Positions 26,421 through 35,064 are shown, counted from the first letter of the stretch. The stretch is DNA of 51,533 nucleotides from JALYRV01 sp036675475 (GCA_036675475.1 JAKFEY010000003.1:1-51533), one strand, 5' to 3'. Program-made: numbers and translations. The notes: generated from the sequence alone by a model not told the origin.

Positions 26421-28730
26421 TCATCGCCGATAGGGATCGGCGCCGAAGGCGCCGAAGAAGTCCGAGAAGCTGCCGATGCCGGCCAGCGTGAACGAGACGT
26501 TGAAGCGGCGGTCGTAGGCCCGGCCGCGCACGCCGCCGTAGCTCGGCAGATTCGACCGCGTGTACTCGATCGCCACCCCGCAGCACTGCGGATTGTAATA
26601 GGCGGTGAGGCTCTGGTTGATGAACGACGTGTTCGCGATGTCGTAGTGCGCGCGATACGAGCCGCCGTAGATGTTGCGGTCCGACCGCAGCGTGAACCCG
26701 CCGTTGATGGACTGGCTGTTGTAGTAGGGCACGTCGGCGTACGGCGAATCCTTGGGCTGGCGCGTCTTCGACCACGCCGCATTCAGGTCCGTGTTCGTGT
26801 TGAGCCGGAGCGTCGTCCCCGCATTCAGGTAGCGGAAGGTGCTCGTCGTGTGCTCGTACGTCGTGCGGAAGTCGAACGACACGCTGTCGGCCGGCGTCAC
26901 GCGCGCGCCGATGTCGATCGGCGTGAAGTTCGACGTCGGCAGATACAGCTTCGAGGGATCGCGGGCGAGCTGATCCAGCGCGGCCAGTTCGGCGTTGGCG
27001 TAGTAGCTCTGAGCGACCGTCACGGACGCCAGCTCGCGGACGATGCCGGCGGTGCCTTCGCCGCGCTTCGCGTACAGACGATTGGTGAGCGCGTAGTTCA
27101 TGCGCGTGACGCCGCCCACCGCGAAGTCGCCGGTGTCGAAGTCCGTGAGAATCCGGTCGCGCACCTCAATCGCCGACGTCCTGCTCACCGAGAACGTGGG
27201 CTCGACGACGTGCTTCCAGCGCTGCGCGAACGTCAGCCCCGGGGTGTTGAAGACGCGGCTGAAGGTCGGCCCGGTGACGGCCAGCTGGCCTTCGGCATAG
27301 CGGCGCGAGAGCGACTCGTCGAGAATCGCGCTGGTCTTGGGATCGACGCTGCGCGACCACCAGGTGGCGCGCCACGACAAGGACGCCGACATGTTGAGCC
27401 ACGTCAGGCGGGTGAGCGGCGCGCGGATCACCGGCGCGAAATCGATGCGCGTGCGGCCGCGGTCGATGACCTGCGGGCCATTCTCCTGGCGCGACACGAT
27501 GCCGACGCCCTCGGCATTGAAGCCCCAGTAGATCGGCAGCCGCCCAATCGTCTGCTCCGCGCGCGACACGGTGACGCGGGGCGACGAGCCGGTCAGCGCG
27601 AAGTAGGTGTCGGAGTAGTAGTACTGCGTGCGCGCGTAGGCGGCGCCCAGCTGCAGGCCCGCGAGCTGTCCCGAGACGTTCGCGTTGATCGTCGACTGCC
27701 GGTTCGTGAAGTCGTAGGGGTTGTAGTTGTACAGCTGCTCGACGTTCAGATCCGAGAAATACCGCACCTGCGCGCCCGCGCGAAAGCGGCCCGGCAGCTG
27801 CTGCGTCAGGTCGCCGTTGATCTGGTAGTTGCGCCCCGCCGGCCGCAGAATCGTCGTCCCGTCCGGATACACCGTCGAAGACGCCTTTTCGTTGACGAAC
27901 GACGCGGTCAGGTTGCCGCTCGACCCCGGCGCCGCCACGTAGCGGAATTCCGCGCCTGCCGCCTGGCCCGTCTTCGAAAACCAGTCGTGCATGACGGTGA
28001 GATCGACACTCCGGCCAATCGCCCAGAAAAAGGCGTTGCGGATGGTCTGGCCGTGGATGAAGGAGTTGCCGTAGCTCGGGAGCAGAAACCCGGTGGCGCG
28101 ATCGTCTTCCTCGAGCGGGTAATAGATGATCGGCAGATAGAGCAGGGGCACGCCCTTCACGCGAAACACGGTGTTGCGCGCCACGGCGTAGCGATCGAGG
28201 TTGATCGTCACCGAGCCCGACGTGAACTCCCACCGCGCGGTCGGCTGCAGGCACGTGGTGAACCCGCCGTCGGTGATGCGGTATTTCTTCTCGTCGAGCT
28301 TCTCGAGCTTCTCGCCCCGGAAGTGCATGTCGGCTTCCTGCGTGCCGAACATGCTTTTCGCGCCCACCTGCGGCTTCACACGCGACTGGCCCGTCGCGTC
28401 GTAGAAGACGCCGGTCTTCGTCTTGAGGTTGTACTCGAGGCGCGACGCGCTGATGCGCGTGTCGGGCGTCGTGAAGAGGACGTTGCCGGTGGCGACGAGC
28501 CGGTCCTCGTCGTTGAAGACCTCAACCTGATCGGCAAAAAACTTGTGCGTGTCGCACGTGATCTCGACGCCCACGCGAAAGCGCACGTGGCCCGACGTGA
28601 CCTGTTCGATCTCGCCCGCAAGATGCTCGTAGCCGGTGCAGGAGGCCGGCACGTCCTGCGCGGCGGCGACGGCCGGCAGCGACACGAACAGAAGCGTCAG
28701 AAAAACGGCGCGCAGCAGTCGTAAATACAC
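26421..28730 (-). CDS. lptD: LPS-assembly outer-membrane protein LptD
   Basis: 769 residues from the GTG at 28730, chosen because it begins a clean signal peptide (YLRLLRAVFLTLLFVSLPAVAAA). The periplasmic OstA-like beta-jellyroll follows (about 45-210, with VEVFNDEDRLVATGNVLFTT and ISASRLEYNLKTKTGVFYDA), then a large beta-barrel with alternating aromatic strands (about 220-769; PLLYLPIIYYPLEEDDRATG). Inserts LPS into the outer leaflet. No Shine-Dalgarno at the GTG; the stop codon of folC lies 20 bp upstream, so reinitiation is plausible. It sits directly before nucleotide-sugar genes. Confidence 0.93.
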   Translation of the reverse strand: MYLRLLRAVFLTLLFVSLPAVAAAQDVPASCTGYEHLAGEIEQVTSGHVRFRVGVEITCDTHKFFADQVEVFNDEDRLVATGNVLFTTPDTRISASRLEYNLKTKTGVFYDATGQSRVKPQVGAKSMFGTQEADMHFRGEKLEKLDEKKYRITDGGFTTCLQPTARWEFTSGSVTINLDRYAVARNTVFRVKGVPLLYLPIIYYPLEEDDRATGFLLPSYGNSFIHGQTIRNAFFWAIGRSVDLTVMHDWFSKTGQAAGAEFRYVAAPGSSGNLTASFVNEKASSTVYPDGTTILRPAGRNYQINGDLTQQLPGRFRAGAQVRYFSDLNVEQLYNYNPYDFTNRQSTINANVSGQLAGLQLGAAYARTQYYYSDTYFALTGSSPRVTVSRAEQTIGRLPIYWGFNAEGVGIVSRQENGPQVIDRGRTRIDFAPVIRAPLTRLTWLNMSASLSWRATWWSRSVDPKTSAILDESLSRRYAEGQLAVTGPTFSRVFNTPGLTFAQRWKHVVEPTFSVSRTSAIEVRDRILTDFDTGDFAVGGVTRMNYALTNRLYAKRGEGTAGIVRELASVTVAQSYYANAELAALDQLARDPSKLYLPTSNFTPIDIGARVTPADSVSFDFRTTYEHTTSTFRYLNAGTTLRLNTNTDLNAAWSKTRQPKDSPYADVPYYNSQSINGGFTLRSDRNIYGGSYRAHYDIANTSFINQSLTAYYNPQCCGVAIEYTRSNLPSYGGVRGRAYDRRFNVSFTLAGIGSFSDFFGAFGADPYRR

Positions 28731-28749
28731 GCTAAGTGCTTGAAGAATA

Positions 28750-30048
28750 TCACGATAGCTCGGCCAGAACGGCGCCCGCCAGATACAGCGAACCCGCCAC
28801 CGCAACCGTCGATCCCGACACCGCCGCCTGCTCGATCGCGGCCATCGGCGTGGCCGCGTGCCGCCGGGGCACCGACGGCGCCACGCGCGCCGCGACCGCG
28901 TCGAGTTCATCCAGCGATGCCGCCCGCGGCGTCGGCGCCACCGTCAGCGTCAGCGCGCTCATCACCGGCGCAAGCGGCTCGAGAAGGCCCGCGATGTCTT
29001 TGTCGCGCATGGCAGCAAAGACGAACGGCAGCGTGCCGTGGACTTCCGCGATGTAGGCCGCCAGCGCGCGCGCTCCCGCCGGATTGTGCGCCGCGTCGAT
29101 CAGCACCGTCGCGCCGCGCCAGCTCGCCAGCTGCAGCCGCCCCGGCCATTCCACGTCGCGAAGCCCGCTCTCGATGGCCGCCGCCGGAATCGCCAGCGCC
29201 GTCCGCTCGTCAATCGTCTCGGCCAGCCGCACCATCGTCAGCGCATTCGCGAGCTGATGCCGCCCGCGGAGGCCAAGCTCGAGCGGGCCGTATGTTGCGC
29301 GCGCCGTCTCGATGCGGACCGTGAGGCGGCCGTCGTGAAAAGAGATGACTTCAGTGCTCGCGGGCCCTGAAGGGCCGCGCCACCCGCCTGAAGGGCCGCG
29401 CCACCCGACACGAACGAGCGGGGCGCGCCGTGCTTCGGCCACGCCGCGCACGACCTCCTCGACTTCGGGCGGGTTGGCGGCCAGCACCACGGGAATGCCG
29501 GGCTTGATGATGCCGGCTTTTTCGCCGGCAATCGCCGTGAGCGTCGAGCCGAGCAAGTCCTGATGGTCGAAGTCGATCGCGGTGATCGCCGTCGCCACCG
29601 GCTCGAGCGCGTTGGTGGCATCGAGGCGTCCGCCCAGTCCCACCTCCATTACCGCCACATCCACGTTCGCGGCTCGAAACACATCGCACGCGATGGCCGT
29701 CGTCGCCTCGAAGAATGTCGGCAGGGGATCCATGGCTTCGGCCACGGCGCGCAGCCGCGCGGCCGACGCCCGCAGCATGTCGTCGCTCACCGGCTGGCCG
29801 TCGATCGCGAAGCGCTCGTTGAGCGACACGAGATGCGGCGACGTGTAGCGGCCCGTGCGCCATCCGGCGGCGCGCAGCGCGCGCTCGAGCATCGCCGCGG
29901 TCGATCCCTTGCCGTTGGTGCCGGCGATGACGATGGAGTGGAAGCGGAGGTCGGGGCGATCGAGATCGGCGAGCAGGCGCCGGATGTTGTCCAGCCCGAG
30001 CTTGATGCCGAGCGTTTCGAGCGAGAACAGGAAATCGAGGGCGGACAC
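28750..30048 (-). CDS. folC: Bifunctional folylpolyglutamate/dihydrofolate synthase
   Basis: 432 residues of the Mur-ligase-like FolC family, adding glutamate to folates. ATP loop GTNGKGSTAAM, then GGRLDATNALEP, IDFDHQDLLGSTLTAIAGEKAGIIK and the C-terminal DAAHNPAGARA. Residues about 214-229 contain WRGPSGG twice, encoded by a perfect 21-bp tandem duplication that resembles a REP palindrome; it falls in a loop after VVRGVAEARRAPLVRV and keeps the frame. Twelve bases after accD, the common accD-folC arrangement. Confidence 0.93.
   Translation of the reverse strand: MSALDFLFSLETLGIKLGLDNIRRLLADLDRPDLRFHSIVIAGTNGKGSTAAMLERALRAAGWRTGRYTSPHLVSLNERFAIDGQPVSDDMLRASAARLRAVAEAMDPLPTFFEATTAIACDVFRAANVDVAVMEVGLGGRLDATNALEPVATAITAIDFDHQDLLGSTLTAIAGEKAGIIKPGIPVVLAANPPEVEEVVRGVAEARRAPLVRVGWRGPSGGWRGPSGPASTEVISFHDGRLTVRIETARATYGPLELGLRGRHQLANALTMVRLAETIDERTALAIPAAAIESGLRDVEWPGRLQLASWRGATVLIDAAHNPAGARALAAYIAEVHGTLPFVFAAMRDKDIAGLLEPLAPVMSALTLTVAPTPRAASLDELDAVAARVAPSVPRRHAATPMAAIEQAAVSGSTVAVAGSLYLAGAVLAELS
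29363..29407 (-). repeat. REP-like palindrome with 21-bp tandem duplication inside folC
   Basis: GGCCCT, GA, AGGGCC forms a 6-bp stem followed by GCGCCACC; then the 21 bp from 29366 to 29386 are repeated exactly at 29387-29407. The layout (palindrome with TGAA centre, then a CxACC tail) matches the intergenic palindromes at 3281 and 10821, with CCACC instead of CTACC. It adds 7 residues per copy without breaking the frame. Confidence 0.55.
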
Positions 30049-30059
30049 CGCCGTGCCCG

Positions 30060-30959
30060 CTAGGCGGATTCAGCCGGCGCCGGCGGCGCCGCGCGCGGCA
30101 CGGCGCGCTCGGGCAGGCCGAGCATCACGCGCAGCGATCGCCCGAGCGTCGCCTTCATCTCGCGGCGATCGACGACGGCGTCGAGCATGCCCTTCTCGAG
30201 CAGGAATTCGCTGCGCTGGAAGCCTTCCGGAAGTTTCTGGCGAATCGTCTGCTCGATGACGCGCGGGCCGGCAAAGCCGATGAGCGCTTTCGGCTCGGCA
30301 TAGATCACGTCGCCGAGCATGGCGAAGCTGGCGGTGACGCCGCCCGTCGTGGGGTCGGTCAGCACCGAAATGAAGGGCAGGCCGGCGGCGTCGAGCCGCG
30401 CGAGCGCGGCGCTGATCTTCGCCATCTGCATGAGCGACAGCGTGCCTTCCATCATGCGCGCGCCGCCCGAGCACGACACGATGACCACCGGCAGGCGCCG
30501 CTCCATGGCGCGCTCGATCGCGCGCGTGATCTTCTCGCCCACGACCACGCCCATGCTGCCGCCGATGAAGGAGTACTCCATCGCCGCCACCGACGTTTCC
30601 ACATCGTCGATGCGGCCGATGGCGCCGATGACCGCGTCCTTCATGCCGGTTGACGCCATGGTCGCGTCCAGGCGCTTCTGGTAGGGCTTGGTGTCGACGA
30701 ACTTGAGGGGATCGGTGGAGCGCAGGTCCGCGTCGAATTCCTGCCACGTCCCGCCGTCGAACAGCTGCTTGAGCCGCTCGGTGGCGCTGATGCGGAAATG
30801 ATGTGCGCACTTCGGGCACACGCTCAGGCTGGCCGCGAGATCCTTGTTGTAGATGACCTGCGAGCAGCCGGGACACTTCACCCAGAGCCCTTCGGGGACC
30901 CGGCTCGCCTTGTCCGAGGGCGGCGCGATGGGTTTCCTGACCTTCTTGAACCAAGCCAT
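30060..30959 (-). CDS. accD: Acetyl-CoA carboxylase carboxyltransferase subunit beta
   Basis: Transfers the carboxyl group from biotin to acetyl-CoA in fatty-acid synthesis. 299 residues. The N-terminal zinc ribbon is complete: C29, C32, C48, C51. The crotonase-like core carries SCSGGARMMEG, DPTTGGVTASFAMLGD and EPKALIGFAGPRVIEQT. First gene of the eight-gene minus-strand operon running to 21794. CATAAT 10 bp upstream of the ATG could be its -10 box; the promoter region is otherwise a period-7 hairpin. accA is not in the window. Confidence 0.96.
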   Translation of the reverse strand: MAWFKKVRKPIAPPSDKASRVPEGLWVKCPGCSQVIYNKDLAASLSVCPKCAHHFRISATERLKQLFDGGTWQEFDADLRSTDPLKFVDTKPYQKRLDATMASTGMKDAVIGAIGRIDDVETSVAAMEYSFIGGSMGVVVGEKITRAIERAMERRLPVVIVSCSGGARMMEGTLSLMQMAKISAALARLDAAGLPFISVLTDPTTGGVTASFAMLGDVIYAEPKALIGFAGPRVIEQTIRQKLPEGFQRSEFLLEKGMLDAVVDRREMKATLGRSLRVMLGLPERAVPRAAPPAPAESA

Positions 30960-30978
30960 CAGAGGTGATTATGACTTA

Positions 30979-31068
30979 TTGGAAAATGGAAAGTGGAAAT
31001 TGGAAATAGCAATAAAAATCTGACCAATGGGCCATTGCTATTTCCATTTTCCAATTTCCCCTTTCCAA
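30979..31068. repeat. Period-7 arrays in inverted orientation between accD and the kinase gene
   Basis: Four 7-bp units of the type GGAAANT (30981-31008) run into GCAAT; after 21 bp the complementary array ATTGC plus four units (31034-31066) runs back. The inner 12 bp pair perfectly, the outer units imperfectly, giving a hairpin with arms of about 34 bp in an AT-rich island. It lies at the 3' end of the kinase gene and upstream of accD and may be a terminator as well as the accD promoter region. Confidence 0.7.
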
Positions 31069-31072
31069 TAGA

Positions 31073-31708
31073 TCAGCGCGGGACGTAATAGCGCGTCCCG
31101 CCGGTCATGTCCTTGACCTGCTTGAGGAGGTCGTCGATGACCTCGTCGCCCCAGCCCACGTCGACGTTGGAGGTTTCGACCACGAGCAGCGGCGTGGTCT
31201 GGTAGTGGAAGAAGAAGTGGTTGTAGGCCTCGTTCAGCTCGCGCAGGTAGTCGTCATCGATGCGCATCGGGCGCTCGGGATCGCGGCGCGCGCGCTCCTT
31301 CAGGCGCTTCTTGAGCACGTCGGTGGGCGACTGCAGATAGATGACGACGTCAGGCGACGGCACGTCCTGCGCCAGCAGCTCGTAGAGCCGCTGATAGATG
31401 AACAGCTCGTTGTCGTCGAGGTTGAGAAAGGCGTGGATGCGATCGCGATCGAAGAGGTAGTCCGCGATCGTCGCCTGCGCGAAGAGGTCGCCCTGGCGGA
31501 TCGCCGTCTGCTGCCGGTGGCGCGCGAGCAGGTAGAACAGCTGCGTCTGGAACGCGGCACCGGCGCGGCCGGCGTGAAAGTCGTCGACGAAGGGATTCTC
31601 CTGTTCGTCGGCGACGAGCGTGGCGTCGATGCGTCCGCCCAGACGCTGGGCCAGCAGCGTCTTGCCCGAGCCCGCGGGGCCCTCGATTGCGAGATACCGG
31701 AAGTCCAA
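31073..31708 (-). CDS. Deoxynucleoside kinase family protein
   Basis: 211 residues, the size of bacterial deoxyadenosine/deoxyguanosine kinases. P-loop EGPAGSGKT, the DR motif in YLFDRDRIHAF, and a lid with KERARRDPERPM. It phosphorylates deoxynucleosides for salvage. The first plausible start is TTG 31708 just before DFRYLAIEG; there is no Shine-Dalgarno, and a TATACT box at 31717-31722 would place transcription start within a few bases of it. A longer open frame upstream lies antisense to the enolase gene. Confidence 0.85.
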   Translation of the reverse strand: MDFRYLAIEGPAGSGKTLLAQRLGGRIDATLVADEQENPFVDDFHAGRAGAAFQTQLFYLLARHRQQTAIRQGDLFAQATIADYLFDRDRIHAFLNLDDNELFIYQRLYELLAQDVPSPDVVIYLQSPTDVLKKRLKERARRDPERPMRIDDDYLRELNEAYNHFFFHYQTTPLLVVETSNVDVGWGDEVIDDLLKQVKDMTGGTRYYVPR

Positions 31709-31741
31709 GTGCCAGAAGTATAGCGATGTAGCATTACCTTC

Positions 31742-32845
31742 GTGCGTATCGAGCAGGTGGAACTGCGGCGGCTGCGGCTGCCGCTCGTGCGTCCCTTCGA
31801 GACCAGCTTCGGGCGCGTCGACGACCGCGAATTCCTGCTGGTCACGGTTCGCGGCGGCGGCGAGGAGGGCTGGGGCGAATGTGTGGCCGAGGCGTCGCCG
31901 TATTACAGCTCCGAGACGGCCGGCACGGCGTGGCAGATTCTCACCGGGTTTCTGGTCCCTGCGGTGCTCAACGTGGATCTGCCGTCGGCCGCCGCGGTGT
32001 GGGATCGCATGACGCGCGTGCGCGGTCATCAGATGGCCAAGGCCGCGCTCGAAATGGCGGCCTGGGATCTCGAGGCGCGCCAGCGCGGCGTGCCGCTGTG
32101 GCAGCGGCTCGGCGGCGACGGCCGCCCGGTGGCCTCGGGCGTCTCGATTGGCATCCAGCCGTCACTCGACGCGCTCGACGCGCGCGTCGACGCGGAACTG
32201 GCCGATGGCTATCAGCGCGTGAAGATCAAGATCAAGCCGGGCTGGGACCTCGAGCCGGCGCGCCGGCTGCGCGCGCGTCATCCGTCGCTTGCGCTCATGG
32301 TCGACGCGAACGCGGCCTACACGCTCGCCGACGCCGATCACCTGGCGGGGCTCGACGACCTGTCGCTCATGATGATCGAGCAGCCGCTCGAGTATGACGA
32401 TGTGGGGAAGCATGCAGCGCTGGCGGCGCGGTTGAAGACGCCGGTGTGCCTGGATGAGTCGATTCACAGCCTCGGGATTGCGGAGGACGCGCTCGACCGG
32501 CGCGCCTGCCGCATCATCAACATCAAGCCGGGCCGCATGGGCGGGCACGAGCAGTCGCGCCGGCTGCACGACCTGTGCGCGTCGCGCGGCGTGCCGGTGT
32601 GGCACGGCGGGATGCTCGAAAGCGGCATCGGCCGCGCCCACAATCTGCACCTGTCGACGCTGCCCAACTTCACGCTGCCGGGCGATGTGGCCGCGAGCCG
32701 CCGCTATTTCGTGCCCGATCTCATCGAGCCGGGCATCGAGGTGCGCCCCGACGGCACCATCGAGGTGCCGGCCGGACCCGGCATCGGCGTTGCGATCGAT
32801 CGCGACCGCGTGACCGCTGCTACGGAGGACTCCTGGTGTTCATGA
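31742..32845 (+). CDS. menC: Enolase-superfamily o-succinylbenzoate synthase / N-acylamino acid racemase-like
   Basis: 367 residues. All enolase-superfamily active-site residues of the muconate-lactonizing subgroup are present: K163-x-K165 (KIKIKPG), metal ligands D188, E213 and D238, and K262 in NIKPGRMGG. This pattern fits o-succinylbenzoate synthase (menaquinone pathway), but the same scaffold also serves as N-acylamino acid racemase, and no other men gene lies nearby. GTG start without Shine-Dalgarno, with a TAGCAT -10-like box close upstream. Overlaps the next gene by 4 bp. Confidence 0.85.
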   Translation: MRIEQVELRRLRLPLVRPFETSFGRVDDREFLLVTVRGGGEEGWGECVAEASPYYSSETAGTAWQILTGFLVPAVLNVDLPSAAAVWDRMTRVRGHQMAKAALEMAAWDLEARQRGVPLWQRLGGDGRPVASGVSIGIQPSLDALDARVDAELADGYQRVKIKIKPGWDLEPARRLRARHPSLALMVDANAAYTLADADHLAGLDDLSLMMIEQPLEYDDVGKHAALAARLKTPVCLDESIHSLGIAEDALDRRACRIINIKPGRMGGHEQSRRLHDLCASRGVPVWHGGMLESGIGRAHNLHLSTLPNFTLPGDVAASRRYFVPDLIEPGIEVRPDGTIEVPAGPGIGVAIDRDRVTAATEDSWCS

Positions 32846-34980
32846 AGACCCGCCTGTCGTTTGGCCTCGGAATGCTGCTGCTGGCAGCCGGATGCGCGTC
32901 GGCCCCGCCCGCGCCGCCTGCGCCGGTCGTGCCGTTCGAACAGAAGCTCGGCTGGATGCTGCGGCTCGAGGATCGCCGCGTGCTGGCGGATCCCGCGATG
33001 GCCGTGCCGGTCGTGCCGCCCGTCACCTCGCGCCGCGGTGCGGCGGCCGCCGTGCCGGTCTACGTCCCGCAGCCGGACCTGGCGGTGCTCGCGCGCGATC
33101 CCGAAGGGCGCGTGCGGCGCCGGGCGGCGCTCGCGATCGGCCGCGTCGGCCTGGCCGACGGCCTGCCCGTGCTCGCGCGCCTGGTGCAGGACGCCGAGCC
33201 CGAGGTGCGCGCGATGGCCGCCTTCGCGATGGGGTTGATCGGCGATCGCGAGGCCGTGGTCACCCTCACTCCCGCGCTCACGGATCCGTCGCCGCTCGTG
33301 CGGGGACGCGCGGCTGAAGCGCTCGGCATCCTCTGCGCGGCGCCGCAGAACGGCAGCACCGCGTGCGACGCCACTGTTGCGGGCGCCATTGCCGGCATGG
33401 CGGAGGCCTACGTGCCCGCCGCGGCCGCGATGACCGGCGATACGGACGTTGCCGGCACGCCCGAGGCCGACGCCTGGCGTCTGGCGCTCTACAGCCTCGT
33501 GCGCATGCGCGACTGGGACGCGCTCTCGCGCATCGCGCTGGCCGGCGGCAGGCCCGCGACGTCGTGGTGGCCGGTCGCCTACGCGCTGCAGCGCATCAAC
33601 AACGCCGGCGCCGTGCCCGCGCTCGACGAGCTCGCGCGCGCCGGCACCGTCGTGGGCGCCGCGTTCGCGGTGCGCGGTCTTGCGGATCACCGCGTCGAGG
33701 CGGCGCGGCCGCTCTTCACGTCACTCGCGCTCGACAGCGCGAAGGACGTCCGCCTGCGCATCGCCGCCGTGCGCGCGCTCGCGCGGTTCCCGGGCGACGA
33801 GTCGAGCGCCACGCTCGTGAAGCTGCTGGCCACGCCGAAGCTCGACGACAACCTGCGGCTCGAAACGGTGACCGCGCTCGGCGCGGCTGGCGATGCCTCG
33901 CACGTCGAGCCGCTGCTGGATCTGCTTGGCGACGAGTGGCCGGTCATGCGCGCCACCGTACTCGGCGTGATCGCGCGGCTGGATCGCGACAACTTCCCGC
34001 TCGTGCTCTCGGGCATGCAGCCCGATCCCGACTGGAGCGTGCGCGCCGCGGTCGCTCGCCTCGTCGCCACCCTGCCGATCGAAGCCGCGGAGCCGCGGCT
34101 CGAGGAGCTCTGGAAGGATCCCGACAACCGCGTCCACGGCGCCGCGCTGACGGCGGCGCTCGCCGCGAAGCTGCCGCAGGCCGACGCGTGGCTGAAGGAA
34201 GCGCTCGCGAGCACGAACGACGGCGCGCGTGCCGCCGCCGTGGCCCACATCGGCCGCACGCGTCCCGCATGGGGCGCACAGGCGCTTCGCGACGCGTACA
34301 CGGCCTGGGCCAGCGATCCGGATTACAGCGCGCGCACGGCCGCCCTGAGCGCGCTGGCGCAGTACGGCGCCGCCGAGGCGCGCGACACGCTCGTCGCCGC
34401 GCTCGGCGATCGCGACTGGGCCGCGCGCCTGCAGGCGCGCACGCTGCTCGAGCGCATCGATCCCGCCGCGGCGACGGCCGCCGCCATCCGTCCCGTCCCC
34501 AACACCTGGGAGGAGGGCGTCTACGTCCATCCCAGCGTCGTCTCGCCCGCGTTCACGCCGCGCGTCACCATCGACACCCGCCACGGCCCCATCGTCATGG
34601 AGCTCGACGTCATCGATGCGCCGCTGACGACGTGGAATTTCCTGGAGCTGGCGAGGAAAGGGTTTTACTCGGGGGTGCGGTTCCACCGCGTGGTGCCGAA
34701 CTTCGTGATTCAGGCGGGCGATCCGCGCGGCGACGGGCAGGGCGGCGCGGGCCGCACCATTCGCGACGAGCTGCATCCGGCGCCCTATCTGCGCGGCACG
34801 GTCGGCATGGCGCTGGCCGGCCCCGACACGGGCGGCAGCCAGTTCTTCATCATGCATTCGCCGGCGCCGCACCTGGACGCGCGCTACACGGTGTTCGGGA
34901 CGGTGATCGCGGGGATGGACGTGGTCGATCGGATCCGGCAGGGCGACGTCATCAACCGCATGACGGTGATTGATCGCTGA
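32842..34980 (+). CDS. HEAT-repeat lipoprotein with C-terminal cyclophilin-type PPIase
   Basis: 712 residues. Leader MKTRLSFGLGMLLLAAGC with lipobox LAAGC (C18), a Pro/Ala linker, then about 500 residues of HEAT-like helical repeats (for example DPEGRVRRRAALAIGRVG, DPDWSVRAAVARLVATL), and a cyclophilin domain at about 555-712: FHRVVPNFVIQAGDPRGDG and GSQFFIMHSPAPHLDARYTVFG. The catalytic-type arginine and aromatic residues are present. Likely an envelope-anchored folding scaffold. The ATG overlaps the menC stop; GTG 32836 is nearer the usual distance from GGAGGA and may be the true start. Confidence 0.87.
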   Translation: MKTRLSFGLGMLLLAAGCASAPPAPPAPVVPFEQKLGWMLRLEDRRVLADPAMAVPVVPPVTSRRGAAAAVPVYVPQPDLAVLARDPEGRVRRRAALAIGRVGLADGLPVLARLVQDAEPEVRAMAAFAMGLIGDREAVVTLTPALTDPSPLVRGRAAEALGILCAAPQNGSTACDATVAGAIAGMAEAYVPAAAAMTGDTDVAGTPEADAWRLALYSLVRMRDWDALSRIALAGGRPATSWWPVAYALQRINNAGAVPALDELARAGTVVGAAFAVRGLADHRVEAARPLFTSLALDSAKDVRLRIAAVRALARFPGDESSATLVKLLATPKLDDNLRLETVTALGAAGDASHVEPLLDLLGDEWPVMRATVLGVIARLDRDNFPLVLSGMQPDPDWSVRAAVARLVATLPIEAAEPRLEELWKDPDNRVHGAALTAALAAKLPQADAWLKEALASTNDGARAAAVAHIGRTRPAWGAQALRDAYTAWASDPDYSARTAALSALAQYGAAEARDTLVAALGDRDWAARLQARTLLERIDPAAATAAAIRPVPNTWEEGVYVHPSVVSPAFTPRVTIDTRHGPIVMELDVIDAPLTTWNFLELARKGFYSGVRFHRVVPNFVIQAGDPRGDGQGGAGRTIRDELHPAPYLRGTVGMALAGPDTGGSQFFIMHSPAPHLDARYTVFGTVIAGMDVVDRIRQGDVINRMTVIDR

Positions 34981-34981
34981 T

Positions 34982-34995
34982 GGTAAATTGTAAAT
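34982..34995 (+). repeat. Short period-7 array after the cyclophilin gene
   Basis: GGTAAAT followed directly by TGTAAAT, starting one base after the stop codon. Same unit as at 9623-9643 but only two repeats. Confidence 0.4.
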
Positions 34996-35008
34996 TTAGC
35001 CGTTAAGA

Positions 35009-35047
35009 AACAACGAGCCTCCCTGTTACGGGAAGCTCGTTGTTTTA
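35009..35047. terminator. Bidirectional intrinsic terminator
   Basis: AACAACGAGC (35009-35018) pairs with GCTCGTTGTT (35035-35044), extended by TCCC/GGGA around a TGTTAC loop. TTTT follows on the plus strand and TTTCTT on the minus strand. It serves both the cyclophilin gene (+) and the first tiny lysine-rich ORF (-). Confidence 0.85.
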
Positions 35048-35064
35048 TGTGGTGCTGAGAGAAG

